The notes below the pieces were generated by a model, which ran no database searches, was not told where the DNA came from, and saw nothing but the letters and a program-made list of their open reading frames with translations. Below, piece by piece: positions 52,159-60,369 of a stretch of 64,000 bases of DNA (position 1 is the first letter of the stretch; each line of letters begins with the position of its first letter). Origin of the DNA: Nocardioides baekrokdamisoli (GTDB taxonomy: Bacteria > Actinomycetota > Actinomycetes > Propionibacteriales > Nocardioidaceae). Both the position numbers and the translations under genes were made by a program. The stretch covers positions 1,674,001 to 1,738,000 of the forward strand of contig NZ_AP019307.1 in assembly GCF_003945325.1 (NCBI RefSeq), read 5' to 3'.

Positions 52159-53172
52159 ATGGACGACAGCACCAGCGAGACCCCGCAAACCGACGTTTCA
52201 CGTGAAACCAGCGGCCTCGGCGGCCTTACCGCCGGCCTCGGTGCCACGCGGACGGCAGCCGATATCGCCGCGAACTCGACGCTTCTGGACGACACGGAGA
52301 CTCCTCTCGCCCGCGCTGCCGAACATTCCGTGCTGGCGCGCCAGTCCGTCTTGAACCGACCGGCCATCCCACGCCCGGCCACGCCACGCATCTTTGTGGT
52401 GGCGAACCAGAAGGGTGGTGTCGGCAAGACCACCTCGACGGTCAATCTCGCGGCGGGGCTGGCACAGCTGGGTCAGCGCGTACTGGTCATCGACCTTGAC
52501 CCACAGGGCAATGCGTCAACAGCTCTCGGTGTCCCGCACCCTGTCGGGACGCCTGGCACATACGAAGTGGTCGTCGATGGCGCGGCCATCGACGACGTGG
52601 CCGTTCCGTGCCCCGACGTGGATGGCATTGATGTGGTGCCGGCGACGATCGATCTGGCAGGTGCCGAAATCGAGCTGGTACCGGCAGTTGCACGTGAATT
52701 CCGGCTCAAGAACGCCCTCACAGCCTCCAAGCGCACGTCGCCGGACAACGAAGACCGCTGGGACTTCGTCTTCGTTGACTGCCCACCGTCGCTCGGTCTG
52801 TTGACGATCAACGCTCTGACGGCGGGCAGTGAGGTCCTGATCCCCATTCAGGCCGAGTACTACGCCCTGGAGGGCCTCGCACAGCTCCTGAACACGGTCG
52901 AACTGGCGCGGAAGGCCCTCAACCCGGTGATCAGGGTCTCCGCGATGCTGATCACCATGTACGACGCGCGTACGCGCCTGGCGGCTGGAGTCGCCGATCA
53001 GGTGAGGGACAGCTTCGGTGACATCGTCCTCAACACGTACATTCCGCGCTCAGTCCGCGTCTCCGAGGCTCCGTCGTACGGGGAGAGCGTCATGACGTAT
53101 GACCCGGGATCACCAGGTGCACTGTCGTATCTTGAGGCTGCACGTGAACTCGCTCTGAAGGGAACCAGCTGA
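52159..53172 (+). CDS. parA: Chromosome segregation ATPase ParA
   Basis: A 337-residue deviant Walker ATPase. An N-terminal ~70-residue extension includes TDVSRETSG, encoded by a parS site. The core follows: [20 protein letters not shown] (deviant Walker A), [14 protein letters not shown], and [13 protein letters not shown]. It moves ParB-parS complexes during segregation. AGGTAGG precedes the ATG. Its stop overlaps the parB ATG. Confidence 0.96.
   Translation: MDDSTSETPQTDVSRETSGLGGLTAGLGATRTAADIAANSTLLDDTETPLARAAEHSVLARQSVLNRPAIPRPATPRIFVVANQKGGVGKTTSTVNLAAGLAQLGQRVLVIDLDPQGNASTALGVPHPVGTPGTYEVVVDGAAIDDVAVPCPDVDGIDVVPATIDLAGAEIELVPAVAREFRLKNALTASKRTSPDNEDRWDFVFVDCPPSLGLLTINALTAGSEVLIPIQAEYYALEGLAQLLNTVELARKALNPVIRVSAMLITMYDARTRLAAGVADQVRDSFGDIVLNTYIPRSVRVSEAPSYGESVMTYDPGSPGALSYLEAARELALKGTS
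52195..52208. other. parS: parS site (consensus, inside parA)
   Basis: GTTTCACGTGAAAC in codons for Val-Ser-Arg-Glu-Thr near residue 15 of ParA. Actinobacterial parA genes often carry VSRET here, which fits maintenance of the site. Confidence 0.95.
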
Positions 53173-54209
53173 TGTCCCAGCCGCCGCGCCGTGGTCTTGG
53201 TCGAGGCCTTGGCTCCCTGATCCCCAGCGCTCCTATCGAAACCACTTCCCCGGCCTCGGCGTTCGCAGAGGGCGTACCAGCGACGTCGGGGGCGCCCGCT
53301 CCGGCGCCTTTTGAGCGCACTTCCCAAGGATTCGGGGGCCCGGCCACACAGCCGCCTACGGCTCAGCGCGACCTGTTGCCGGTCGACGGCGCCTACTTCG
53401 CTGAACTCCCAGTGGAGAAGATCCACCCGAACCACGCCCAGCCTCGTACGGTCTTCGATGAGACCGACATGGCGGAGTTGGTCCACTCGGTGCGTGAGAT
53501 CGGCGTCCTGCAGCCCATCGTGGTCCGTCCCGACGGTGACGGCTTCGAGTTGGTCATGGGTGAGCGCCGCTGGCGTGCGACCCAGGCTGCCGGCCTCGCC
53601 ACGATTCCGGCGATCGTCCGTCAGACCGACGACGTCGACATGCTTCGGGACGCCCTTCTGGAGAACCTGCATCGCTCGCAGCTGAACCCACTCGAAGAGG
53701 CGGCGGCATACCAACAGCTCCTCGATGACTTCGGTTGCACGCACGAGGAGCTGGCGGAGCGGATCGGTCGCTCACGTCCGACCATCAGCAACACCTTGCG
53801 GCTCCTGAAGCTCTCGCCGGGCGTCCAGCGCCGTGTCGCCGCCGGCGTTCTCTCAGCTGGCCACGCGAGAGCACTCGTCGCCGTCCAGGACGCCGAGGTG
53901 CAGGACCGCTTGGCCTCCCGCGTTGTCGCTGAGGGCATCAGCGTCCGCGGCCTCGAGGAGCTCGTCTCGCTGGGTGACGACGGCGGCCCGAAGCTGCGGG
54001 CGACTCCGGGTCCGAAGGTGAACGCGCCTGGTCTCGGTGACCTGAGCGACCGCCTCGCCGACCGCCTGGACACACGAGTGAAGGTCGAACTGGGGCGTAC
54101 CAAAGGCAAGGTGACCATCGAGTTCGCGACCTTCGGTGACCTCCAGCGCATCGTGAATCTCATCGACCCGCGCCCGGTTCAGGCCACGCCGCAACCCTAT
54201 GGCGATTGA
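53172..54209 (+). CDS. parB: Chromosome partitioning protein ParB (CTPase, parS-binding)
   Basis: A 345-residue protein. A basic start [13 protein letters not shown]; ParB/Srx CTP-binding fold with [34 protein letters not shown] (GERR motif) and [20 protein letters not shown]; helix-turn-helix around [13 protein letters not shown]-terminal dimerisation domain. It binds the parS sites listed here and spreads. Starts at ATG 53172 overlapping parA. Followed by a short AT-rich stretch, then a terminator. Confidence 0.97.
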   Translation: MSQPPRRGLGRGLGSLIPSAPIETTSPASAFAEGVPATSGAPAPAPFERTSQGFGGPATQPPTAQRDLLPVDGAYFAELPVEKIHPNHAQPRTVFDETDMAELVHSVREIGVLQPIVVRPDGDGFELVMGERRWRATQAAGLATIPAIVRQTDDVDMLRDALLENLHRSQLNPLEEAAAYQQLLDDFGCTHEELAERIGRSRPTISNTLRLLKLSPGVQRRVAAGVLSAGHARALVAVQDAEVQDRLASRVVAEGISVRGLEELVSLGDDGGPKLRATPGPKVNAPGLGDLSDRLADRLDTRVKVELGRTKGKVTIEFATFGDLQRIVNLIDPRPVQATPQPYGD

Positions 54210-54285
54210 TCAATAAGTCGATAAAACGATAAAACGCTAAATAGATACTGTTGACGAAACCGCAGGTCAGCGGCCACAAGCAGAA

Positions 54286-54313
54286 GGACCCGCTCCCCGT
54301 TGGGGGCGGGTCC
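54286..54313. terminator. Bidirectional terminator between parB and aminotransferase
   Basis: Stem GGACCCGC-T-CCCC with GGGG-GCGGGTCC, one T bulged, loop GTT. It sits 76 bases after parB and just before the stop of the facing aminotransferase gene. The intervening bases 54210-54250 are markedly AT-rich (AAGTCGATAAAACGATAAAA). Confidence 0.85.
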
Positions 54314-54330
54314 AGTGCGTTGGAGAGCGG

Positions 54331-55650
54331 CTATCGCAGGTCGGTAGGGGGAGCTTCGTCGCCGCGGATGGGTAGCCCGGGGATGCCCTCGGCGGTGCCG
54401 AACGTCTGCAGCATGTCGAGCTGCCGCTCCACGACACCGGCAAGCCGACGTACGCCCTCGCGAATCTTGTCCGGCGGCGGGTAGCAGTACGACAGCCGCA
54501 TCGCACCCGACCCGAAGCCATCGGTGAAGAACGCCGTGCCCGGCACGTACGCAACGCGCTCCTTGACGGCGTTCGGGAGCATGGTCTTGGTGTTGACGCC
54601 CAGCGGCATCGTCATCCAGACGTAGAAGCCACCGTCCGGGACGTTCCACGAACACCCGGCGGGCATCAGGTCGGTGAGGGCGCCGACCATCGCGTCACGG
54701 CGTTCGCGGTACATCTCGCGGAACTGCTTGATCTGGCCCTGCCAGTCAGCCTTGTCGAGGTAGGTGGAGATCGCCATCTGCGAGAACTGCGGCGGACACA
54801 GCGTCGCCGACTCCTGTGCCAGGACGAGCTTCTCGCGTACGGACGCCGGCGCCAACGCCCAGCCGACCCGAAAACCGGGGGCGAACGTCTTGGAGAAGGA
54901 CCCCAGGTAGATGATCCCCTCGGACTCCTCGGCCCGCATGGCCCGCATCGGGTCGCGGTCGAAACCCAGGAGGCCGTACGGATTGTCCTCGAGGACCAGT
55001 ACGCCCTCAGTGCGACAGATCTCGAGGATCTCCAGCCGGCGCTGCGCAGACAGCGTCACACCGGCGGGGTTGTGGAAGTTCGGGATCGTGTAGAGGAACT
55101 TGATCTTCTTGCCAGCGGCCTTCGTGGCAGCGATCGCCTGACGCACGGCTTCCGGGATGAGACCGTCGGCGTCCATCTCTGCGTGCACGATCTCGCACTG
55201 GTAGGACTTGAAGACGCCGAGGGCGCCGACATACGACGGCGCCTCACAGATGATCACGTCGCCCGGGTCGCAGAACACACGCGTCACGAGGTCGACCGCC
55301 TGCTGGGAGCCCACGGTGACCACGACGTCGTCCGCGTGGGCCTCGATGCCCTCCAGACGCATGATGTCGGTGATCTTCTCGCGCAGCTCGGGGAGTCCCT
55401 GGCCGGAGCCGTACTGCATCGCCACCGGGCCGTTGGTCAGCACGAGCTCACGGAGCGCCTCACCGACCACGTCCAGTGGCAGGCCAGAGATGTTGGGCAT
55501 GCCGCCCGCGAGGGATACCACCTCGGGGCGTGAAGCCACCGCGAATAGTGCCCGGATCTCCGAGGCCGTCATTCCGGCCGTACGCGCTGCGTAGCGATCG
55601 ACGTAGGGGTCTAGTCGATGGGCGGGCCGGGAGACAGGAAGATCGCTCAT
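54331..55650 (-). CDS. PLP-dependent aminotransferase, class I (2-aminoadipate transaminase-like)
   Basis: About 439 residues. PLP Lys in LGSFSKTFAPGFRVGWAL; other conserved pieces are VVSLAGGMPNISGLP, QYGSGQGLPELREKI and TIPNFHNPAGVTLS. Layout matches the LysN/MocR-C-terminal group, some of which act on 2-aminoadipate or aromatic and branched amino acids; the substrate is uncertain. Two ATGs four codons apart (55662, 55650) could start it; neither has a clear ribosome-binding site. The gene occupies this place beside parAB in many related genomes. Confidence 0.88.
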   Translation of the reverse strand: MSDLPVSRPAHRLDPYVDRYAARTAGMTASEIRALFAVASRPEVVSLAGGMPNISGLPLDVVGEALRELVLTNGPVAMQYGSGQGLPELREKITDIMRLEGIEAHADDVVVTVGSQQAVDLVTRVFCDPGDVIICEAPSYVGALGVFKSYQCEIVHAEMDADGLIPEAVRQAIAATKAAGKKIKFLYTIPNFHNPAGVTLSAQRRLEILEICRTEGVLVLEDNPYGLLGFDRDPMRAMRAEESEGIIYLGSFSKTFAPGFRVGWALAPASVREKLVLAQESATLCPPQFSQMAISTYLDKADWQGQIKQFREMYRERRDAMVGALTDLMPAGCSWNVPDGGFYVWMTMPLGVNTKTMLPNAVKERVAYVPGTAFFTDGFGSGAMRLSYCYPPPDKIREGVRRLAGVVERQLDMLQTFGTAEGIPGLPIRGDEAPPTDLR

Positions 55651-55726
55651 GGGAGCAACCATGGTCGCATACCGACGGCATGCCTGCCGAGATTAGATCG
55701 CCGTTGAAACGGTCACACAACGACAG

Positions 55727-55754
55727 AACCCCGCCACCCGAAGGTGACGGGGTT
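55727..55754. terminator. Terminator downstream of trxA
   Basis: AACCCCG-C-CACC with GGTG-A-CGGGGTT, loop CGAA, about 78 bases past the trxA stop on the minus strand. Its right arm shares 3 bases with the parS-like sequence at 55752. Confidence 0.75.
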
Positions 55755-55765
55755 CCACGTGGAAC
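55752..55765. other. parS-like palindrome, variant
   Basis: GTTCCACGTGGAAC: a perfect 14-bp palindrome, one symmetrical change from the consensus GTTTCACGTGAAAC. Pseudomonas parS uses this TTCCACGTGGAA core. Lies in a non-coding gap 1.5 kb from parB. ParB binding is likely but unproven. Confidence 0.6.
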
Positions 55766-55769
55766 AGGC

Positions 55770-55831
55770 TCAGCCGATACTGCACCCTTGGTACATCGGG
55801 TCAGCCGATACTGAACTCTTGGTACATCGGC
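55770..55831. repeat. Two 31-bp tandem repeats next to the trxA stop
   Basis: 55770-55800 and 55801-55831 match except at a few positions near the centre (GCACCC versus GAACTC) and the last base. Each begins TCAGCCGATACTG and ends GGTACATCGG. A third partial unit is the trxA 3' end itself (TCAGCCGATGTAC). Confidence 0.85.
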
Positions 55832-55844
55832 TCAGCCGATGTAC
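55822..55844. repeat. Perfect 10-bp inverted repeat around the trxA stop codon
   Basis: GTACATCGGC, then TCA, then GCCGATGTAC. The three-base spacer TCA is the TGA stop of trxA read on the other strand. In RNA this is a stable hairpin that could slow release or guard the mRNA 3' end. Confidence 0.8.
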
Positions 55845-56161
55845 GGAGCGAGCTCCGCGAGCAGCGCGGCCTTCGGCTTGGCGCCGACGATCGTCTTCAC
55901 GACCTGGCCGCCCTGGTAGACGTTGAGCGTCGGGATGCCGGTCACCCGGTAGGAAGCCGGGGTCACCGGGTTCTCGTCGACGTTCATCTTGAGGAACGTG
56001 ATCTTGTCGCCGTGCTGCGACGCGATCTCGTCGAGAATCGGGGAGACCTGGCGGCACGGGCCACACCACTCGGCCCAGAAGTCGACCAGGACCGGCTTGT
56101 CGGACTGCAGCACGTTCGCGGTGAACTCGGCGTCGGTAACGGCGGAAATGTTGTCAGCCAC
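55832..56161 (-). CDS. trxA: Thioredoxin
   Basis: A 109-residue thioredoxin with active site WAEWCGPCRQ, cis-Pro in GIPTLNVYQGG and the usual VLVDFWAEW strand. It reduces protein disulfides and receives electrons from TrxB, encoded 46 bp upstream in the same direction. Normal length. Confidence 0.97.
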   Translation of the reverse strand: MADNISAVTDAEFTANVLQSDKPVLVDFWAEWCGPCRQVSPILDEIASQHGDKITFLKMNVDENPVTPASYRVTGIPTLNVYQGGQVVKTIVGAKPKAALLAELAPYIG

Positions 56162-56207
56162 GGTGGGCCCCTTCTTTCAAGTTGGACGGAACGTCTGCGG
56201 GTAGAAC

Positions 56208-57188
56208 CTACGCGGTCGCGGGGACATTCCCGGCAGACGCACGATTCTGGGAAGCGTGGTGCTCCCGGACTGCCAGCCAGCGCTCAGCGTCGAGCGCAGC
56301 GGCGCAGCCTGACCCGGCAGCGGTGACCGCCTGGCGGTAGGTGTGGTCGACCAGATCGCCGGCCGCGAAGACGCCCTCGAGGTTCGTCGCAGTCGAACCC
56401 GGCTGCGTGAGGACGTACCCCTCGTCGTCGAGGTCGACCTGGCCCCCGATGAGTTCGGACCGCGGCTCGTGGCCGATCGCGATGAAGAGGCCGGTGGCGT
56501 CGAGCTCACGCTTCTCGCCGGTGACGGTGTCGACCAGCGTGACCGAGTCCAGGCCGTTCTCGCCGTTGAGCGAATCCACGGCCGAGTTCCAGACGATCTC
56601 GATCTTCTCGTCCGCGATCGCGCGATCCTGCATGATCTTGGATCCACGCAGCTCGTCGCGACGGACCAGCAGGGACACCTTCGAGCCGAACCGCGACAGG
56701 AACGTCGCCTCCTCCAAGGCCGAATCGCCGCCGCCGACGACGGCGATGTGCTGGTTGCGGAAGAAGAAGCCGTCGCAGGTCGCGCACCAGGACACGCCAC
56801 GGCCGGACAGCCGGTCCTCGTCGGGCAGACCGAGCTTCTTGTAGCCCGAACCCATCGCCAGGATGACGGCCGTGGCCTCGTAGGTCGCCTCGGCGGTCTT
56901 CACGATCTTGATGTCGCCGGTCAGGTCGACCTCGATGACGTCGTCAGCGATCAGTTCGGCACCGAACCGCTCCGCCTGGGCGCGCATGTTCTCCATCAGC
57001 TCAGGACCCATGATCCCGTCGCGGAAGCCGGGGAAGTTCTCGACCTCGGTGGTGTTCATCAAGGCACCGCCAGCCGTCACCGAGCCTTCGAAGACGAGGG
57101 GGTTCAACGCAGCCCGGGCGGCGTACACCGCGGCGGTGTAGCCGGACGGGCCGGAGCCGATGATGATGACGTTGCGGGGCTCGCTCAC
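56208..57188 (-). CDS. trxB: Thioredoxin reductase
   Basis: A 326-residue flavoprotein from the GTG at 57188; the longer frame upstream lacks homology. FAD motif [19 protein letters not shown], redox pair WCATCDGFF (CATC), NADPH motif [15 protein letters not shown], and C-terminal [20 protein letters not shown]. It reduces TrxA with NADPH. Co-oriented with the upstream pseudokinase gene (57 bp gap). Confidence 0.97.
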   Translation of the reverse strand: MSEPRNVIIIGSGPSGYTAAVYAARAALNPLVFEGSVTAGGALMNTTEVENFPGFRDGIMGPELMENMRAQAERFGAELIADDVIEVDLTGDIKIVKTAEATYEATAVILAMGSGYKKLGLPDEDRLSGRGVSWCATCDGFFFRNQHIAVVGGGDSALEEATFLSRFGSKVSLLVRRDELRGSKIMQDRAIADEKIEIVWNSAVDSLNGENGLDSVTLVDTVTGEKRELDATGLFIAIGHEPRSELIGGQVDLDDEGYVLTQPGSTATNLEGVFAAGDLVDHTYRQAVTAAGSGCAAALDAERWLAVREHHASQNRASAGNVPATA

Positions 57189-57244
57189 GCTGGATCCTTC
57201 GAGACGGTTGTACGCGGTGGAACGGTGCTTTGTAGCAACGGAGT

Positions 57245-58762
57245 CTAAGGCGCGGGTGTTCCCGTCACGTCCACCTCGGCGATCGCTCCACGGTATGAAC
57301 CACCCACCTTCGGCAGGGCGGTGAACCAGACGACGACGTACCGACCCTTGGTCCCGGCCGGGAGCGTGATCGTCGGGTGCGTGCCCCACGGACCGGACGC
57401 TGCCGGCGCCACACCTGCCATCGTGATCGGGTTGCCGGTCCCGACGGTGCTCGCTGCCAGTGCGGGTTGGTCCGGAAGCACGTAGATGGAACCGGCGCTG
57501 CCGTCGCCGACCAGGGTCAGCTCGACCGAGGTGACGTTCGACGACTGGTGCAGGTCGAGGACCAGCCCGACACCGAGCTTGTCGCCCTTGGGTCCGAGCT
57601 GCTGCAGATAGGTCATGGTCGTCCAGGAGGTGGACGGATAGCCGTCGACGGCGTACTTCACCTGGTCGGGGTTCTCCTGCAGATTCCCGAGCGGATCGAA
57701 GTCGGTGGCACCGAAGGACATCTGCGGACCAGGGCCGGCGGCGCCAGAGCCGCTCTTGTCATGCCCGAGTTGGAAGGCGAAGAACACGCCCACCACGAGG
57801 AAGAGCACCATCGCGGCCGCAAGGGCGATCTGCATCCAACGGCTGCCGGGCAACGAGCTCGGTGCGTCCGGGGCGGGAGCGATCGCGGACGGCATGGGGT
57901 CGTCCCGGCGTACGATCCGCGGCTCTGGGGCGGTCGCGGCGGGTGGTGCCGCGTGCCGACCGGTGTCCCTGATCGGCGTCAGGTCGAGCGCGGTGTCCGT
58001 GGTCACGTCGCCCGCGTGAGCCTCGACGTGTACGCCGAGCCACGTGGCCAGCGTCGCCTGCAGATCCGACAGCGATCCGCCGGGCTTCGCGACCCGCGCG
58101 ACCGCCTCGTCGAGGACTGGGGGTACGCCGGCGCGTACCTGGCGTACGCGAAGGAACCGTCCGTCCGGCCCCCGCGGAGCCGTCGGCAGACTCGACTCGG
58201 ATCGCCCGGCCCACTTGCCGGTCAGGGCCGCGTACAGCAGGCCGACGACGTCGGCGGTGTCCTGGGCGACCGTGGAGCGGGGCAGGCCCAGGAGGGCAGC
58301 CTCGATGGCAGTGCCGATGATGCGTACTTCGCCGGCCTCGTCGACGAGGACGTTCTCAGGCGCGAGCCGACCGTGGGTGACCCCGGCCGAGTGCGCGTGA
58401 CTGATCGCTCGGGAGATGTGTTCGGCCATCCTGGCGGCACGTTCATGGTCGAGAGGACCGTGCGCGACTGCGTGGTTGAGGGTGAGGCCCGCGCCCCACT
58501 CGCTGACCACGTAGAGCGTGCCGGCCTCGACGTCGAAATCCAGGACGCGCAGCAGACGTGGGTCGTTGGCCAGGGCGGCCGCCCGCGCGGCGTTGCGCAT
58601 CTTCTCCGCGCGGACATCGGTCTCGGGCACTTCGTGGATCGAGATCGATCGGCCGAGCACCTTGTCGTGGGCGAGCCACGCGGCACCGGCCCCGGCGTCG
58701 ACCAGCAACTCCGCCAACTGATAGCGCCGACCGAGGACATCTCCTGCGTGATGAACGGTCAT
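57245..58762 (-). CDS. Pseudokinase with membrane helix and discoidin-like external domain (MurJ partner)
   Basis: A 505-residue protein. Residues ~10-255 have the protein-kinase fold, but key residues are gone: the Gly loop is VDAGAGAAW, the VAIK Lys position reads SISIHEV, the HRD motif reads HGRLAPEN and DFG reads IIGTAI. A Pro-rich linker, one membrane helix (~340-364) and a ~140-residue external beta-rich domain with [13 protein letters not shown] (discoidin/F5-8C-like) follow. In M. tuberculosis the same parts are fused to MurJ (MviN, Rv3910). Here it is a separate gene whose ATG overlaps the murJ stop. Likely binds FhaA when phosphorylated by PknB; this is inferred. Confidence 0.87.
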   Translation of the reverse strand: MTVHHAGDVLGRRYQLAELLVDAGAGAAWLAHDKVLGRSISIHEVPETDVRAEKMRNAARAAALANDPRLLRVLDFDVEAGTLYVVSEWGAGLTLNHAVAHGPLDHERAARMAEHISRAISHAHSAGVTHGRLAPENVLVDEAGEVRIIGTAIEAALLGLPRSTVAQDTADVVGLLYAALTGKWAGRSESSLPTAPRGPDGRFLRVRQVRAGVPPVLDEAVARVAKPGGSLSDLQATLATWLGVHVEAHAGDVTTDTALDLTPIRDTGRHAAPPAATAPEPRIVRRDDPMPSAIAPAPDAPSSLPGSRWMQIALAAAMVLFLVVGVFFAFQLGHDKSGSGAAGPGPQMSFGATDFDPLGNLQENPDQVKYAVDGYPSTSWTTMTYLQQLGPKGDKLGVGLVLDLHQSSNVTSVELTLVGDGSAGSIYVLPDQPALAASTVGTGNPITMAGVAPAASGPWGTHPTITLPAGTKGRYVVVWFTALPKVGGSYRGAIAEVDVTGTPAP

Positions 58763-60369
58763 CGGAGCCCTGGTAGACGTCGCGTCACGGAATCCACGAT
58801 GCTCGTGATCTCGGCGAGACGGAAGAGATGAGCCGACACGATCAGCGCGACGGCGCCCGCACCGCCGGCAACGACGAGGGTCACGAGCGATCCGCCGATG
58901 GTGTGACCCAGCCCGACGCCGAGTTCGACCACGTACGCCGCGCCCGCGGCCAGTGCCGACACGAGCGTGATGCGTACGCAGAAACGAATCGGTTCGGCCC
59001 ACGACCAGCCGCCGAGCCTGCGGGCGAGGTAGGTGACAGAGAGCGTCGTGCCGACGAGGTACGAGAGTGAGTACGCCAGTGCCAGCGCGCCGGCGGTGTC
59101 CTTGCTGGGGATGCCGTTCACCAGCCAGAGTGCGGCGCCGATGTTGACCGAGGCGATCGCGATCTGGATGAGCAGCGCCTGCCGGTTGAGTTCGTACGCG
59201 TAGAAGGCGCGGAGCACCAGGTACTGGATCGTCCAGAGCAGCAGGCCCGGGGCGAACCAGGCCAGCGCCGGCGCGTACATGTCGATCGTGGCGACGTCGC
59301 GGGAGGCGCCGTAACCGAACAGCAGGCGCGCCACCGGGACGGCGAGGAGCGGCAGGAGGGCGGCGATGGGCACGATCAGAGCCATCGCATTGCGCATCGT
59401 CCGGCCGAGCTGCTGCTTCACCGCGGCTGTGTCGTTGTCGGCCGCGAACCGCGACAGCATCGGCAGGATGGCGGTGGCGAGCGACACAGTGATGATCGAG
59501 TGCGGGACCTGCACGACCAGCCACGCGTTTGAGTAGACGGTGTAACCGGCGCCGCCGCCGACTGATCCATCGCTCGCCAGCGCGGTGATCACCAGGAATG
59601 CCACCTGGTTGACGATCACGAAAAGGATCGTCCAGGCACCCAACTTCGCCGTCTGGGACAGGCCGACACCGCGGAAGTCCCACCGGGGCGAATAGCGGAA
59701 CCCGGCGGCGCGGAGGGCGGGAAGCAGGACCACGAACTGGGCCACGATCCCCAGCGTCGAACCCAGACCGAGCAGAGTCTCCTCACCGGAGCTGTAACCA
59801 CCCGTGCTGGAGGTCCCGAAGGCGACCAGGTACGCGATCAGCACCCCGATCGCGATGATGTTGTTCGCGATCGGCGCCCACATCATCGGCCCGAAACTGC
59901 CGCGAGAGTTCAGGATCTGGCCGACGAGCACGTACATCCCGTAGAAGAAGATCTGTGGCAGGCACCAGCGCGCGAAGGCAATCGTCGAGTGCAGTTGGGC
60001 GGCGTGGTCCGGGGCGTACCAGGATCCGTGCAACCAGAGGTGGAGCAGCAGCGGGGCGGCGATCACCAGGAGCGCGGTGACCACGGCAAGGAACGCCCCG
60101 GCCAGCGTGATGATCCGGTCGGCGTACGCCTGGCCGCCGTCGGCGTCGTTCTTCATCGACCGCACGAGTTGCGGGACCAGTACGGCGTTGAACACCCCGC
60201 CCGCCAACAGGATGTAGAGCATGTTGGGAATCGTGTTCGCGAGATTGAACACGTCGGCGTGCAACGTGGAGCCGATCGCCGCGGCCAGCAGGGCGGTGCG
60301 TACGAACCCGCTCGCGCGGGAGAAGATCGTGCCGACCGCCATCACGGCGCTGCTGCGCGCGACGCTCAT
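58759..60369 (-). CDS. murJ: Lipid II flippase MurJ (MviN)
   Basis: A 536-residue protein with about 14 membrane helices of the MOP superfamily. N-terminal SSAVMAVGTIFSRASGFVRT holds the conserved Arg; NLANTIPNMLYILLAGGVFN and FALARW-like FARWCLPQIFFYGMYVL are typical. It moves lipid II across the membrane. Lacks the C-terminal kinase-like extension of mycobacterial MviN, which is encoded next. Both ends overlap neighbours by 4 bp (DUF6049 stop upstream, pseudokinase start downstream). Confidence 0.94.
   Translation of the reverse strand: MSVARSSAVMAVGTIFSRASGFVRTALLAAAIGSTLHADVFNLANTIPNMLYILLAGGVFNAVLVPQLVRSMKNDADGGQAYADRIITLAGAFLAVVTALLVIAAPLLLHLWLHGSWYAPDHAAQLHSTIAFARWCLPQIFFYGMYVLVGQILNSRGSFGPMMWAPIANNIIAIGVLIAYLVAFGTSSTGGYSSGEETLLGLGSTLGIVAQFVVLLPALRAAGFRYSPRWDFRGVGLSQTAKLGAWTILFVIVNQVAFLVITALASDGSVGGGAGYTVYSNAWLVVQVPHSIITVSLATAILPMLSRFAADNDTAAVKQQLGRTMRNAMALIVPIAALLPLLAVPVARLLFGYGASRDVATIDMYAPALAWFAPGLLLWTIQYLVLRAFYAYELNRQALLIQIAIASVNIGAALWLVNGIPSKDTAGALALAYSLSYLVGTTLSVTYLARRLGGWSWAEPIRFCVRITLVSALAAGAAYVVELGVGLGHTIGGSLVTLVVAGGAGAVALIVSAHLFRLAEITSIVDSVTRRLPGLR

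Noticed and set aside
58763..59683. Upstream extension of the pseudokinase frame
   Set aside because: It lies antisense-free but out of frame within murJ coding DNA, has no homology, and the ATG at 58762 overlaps the murJ stop in the standard way.
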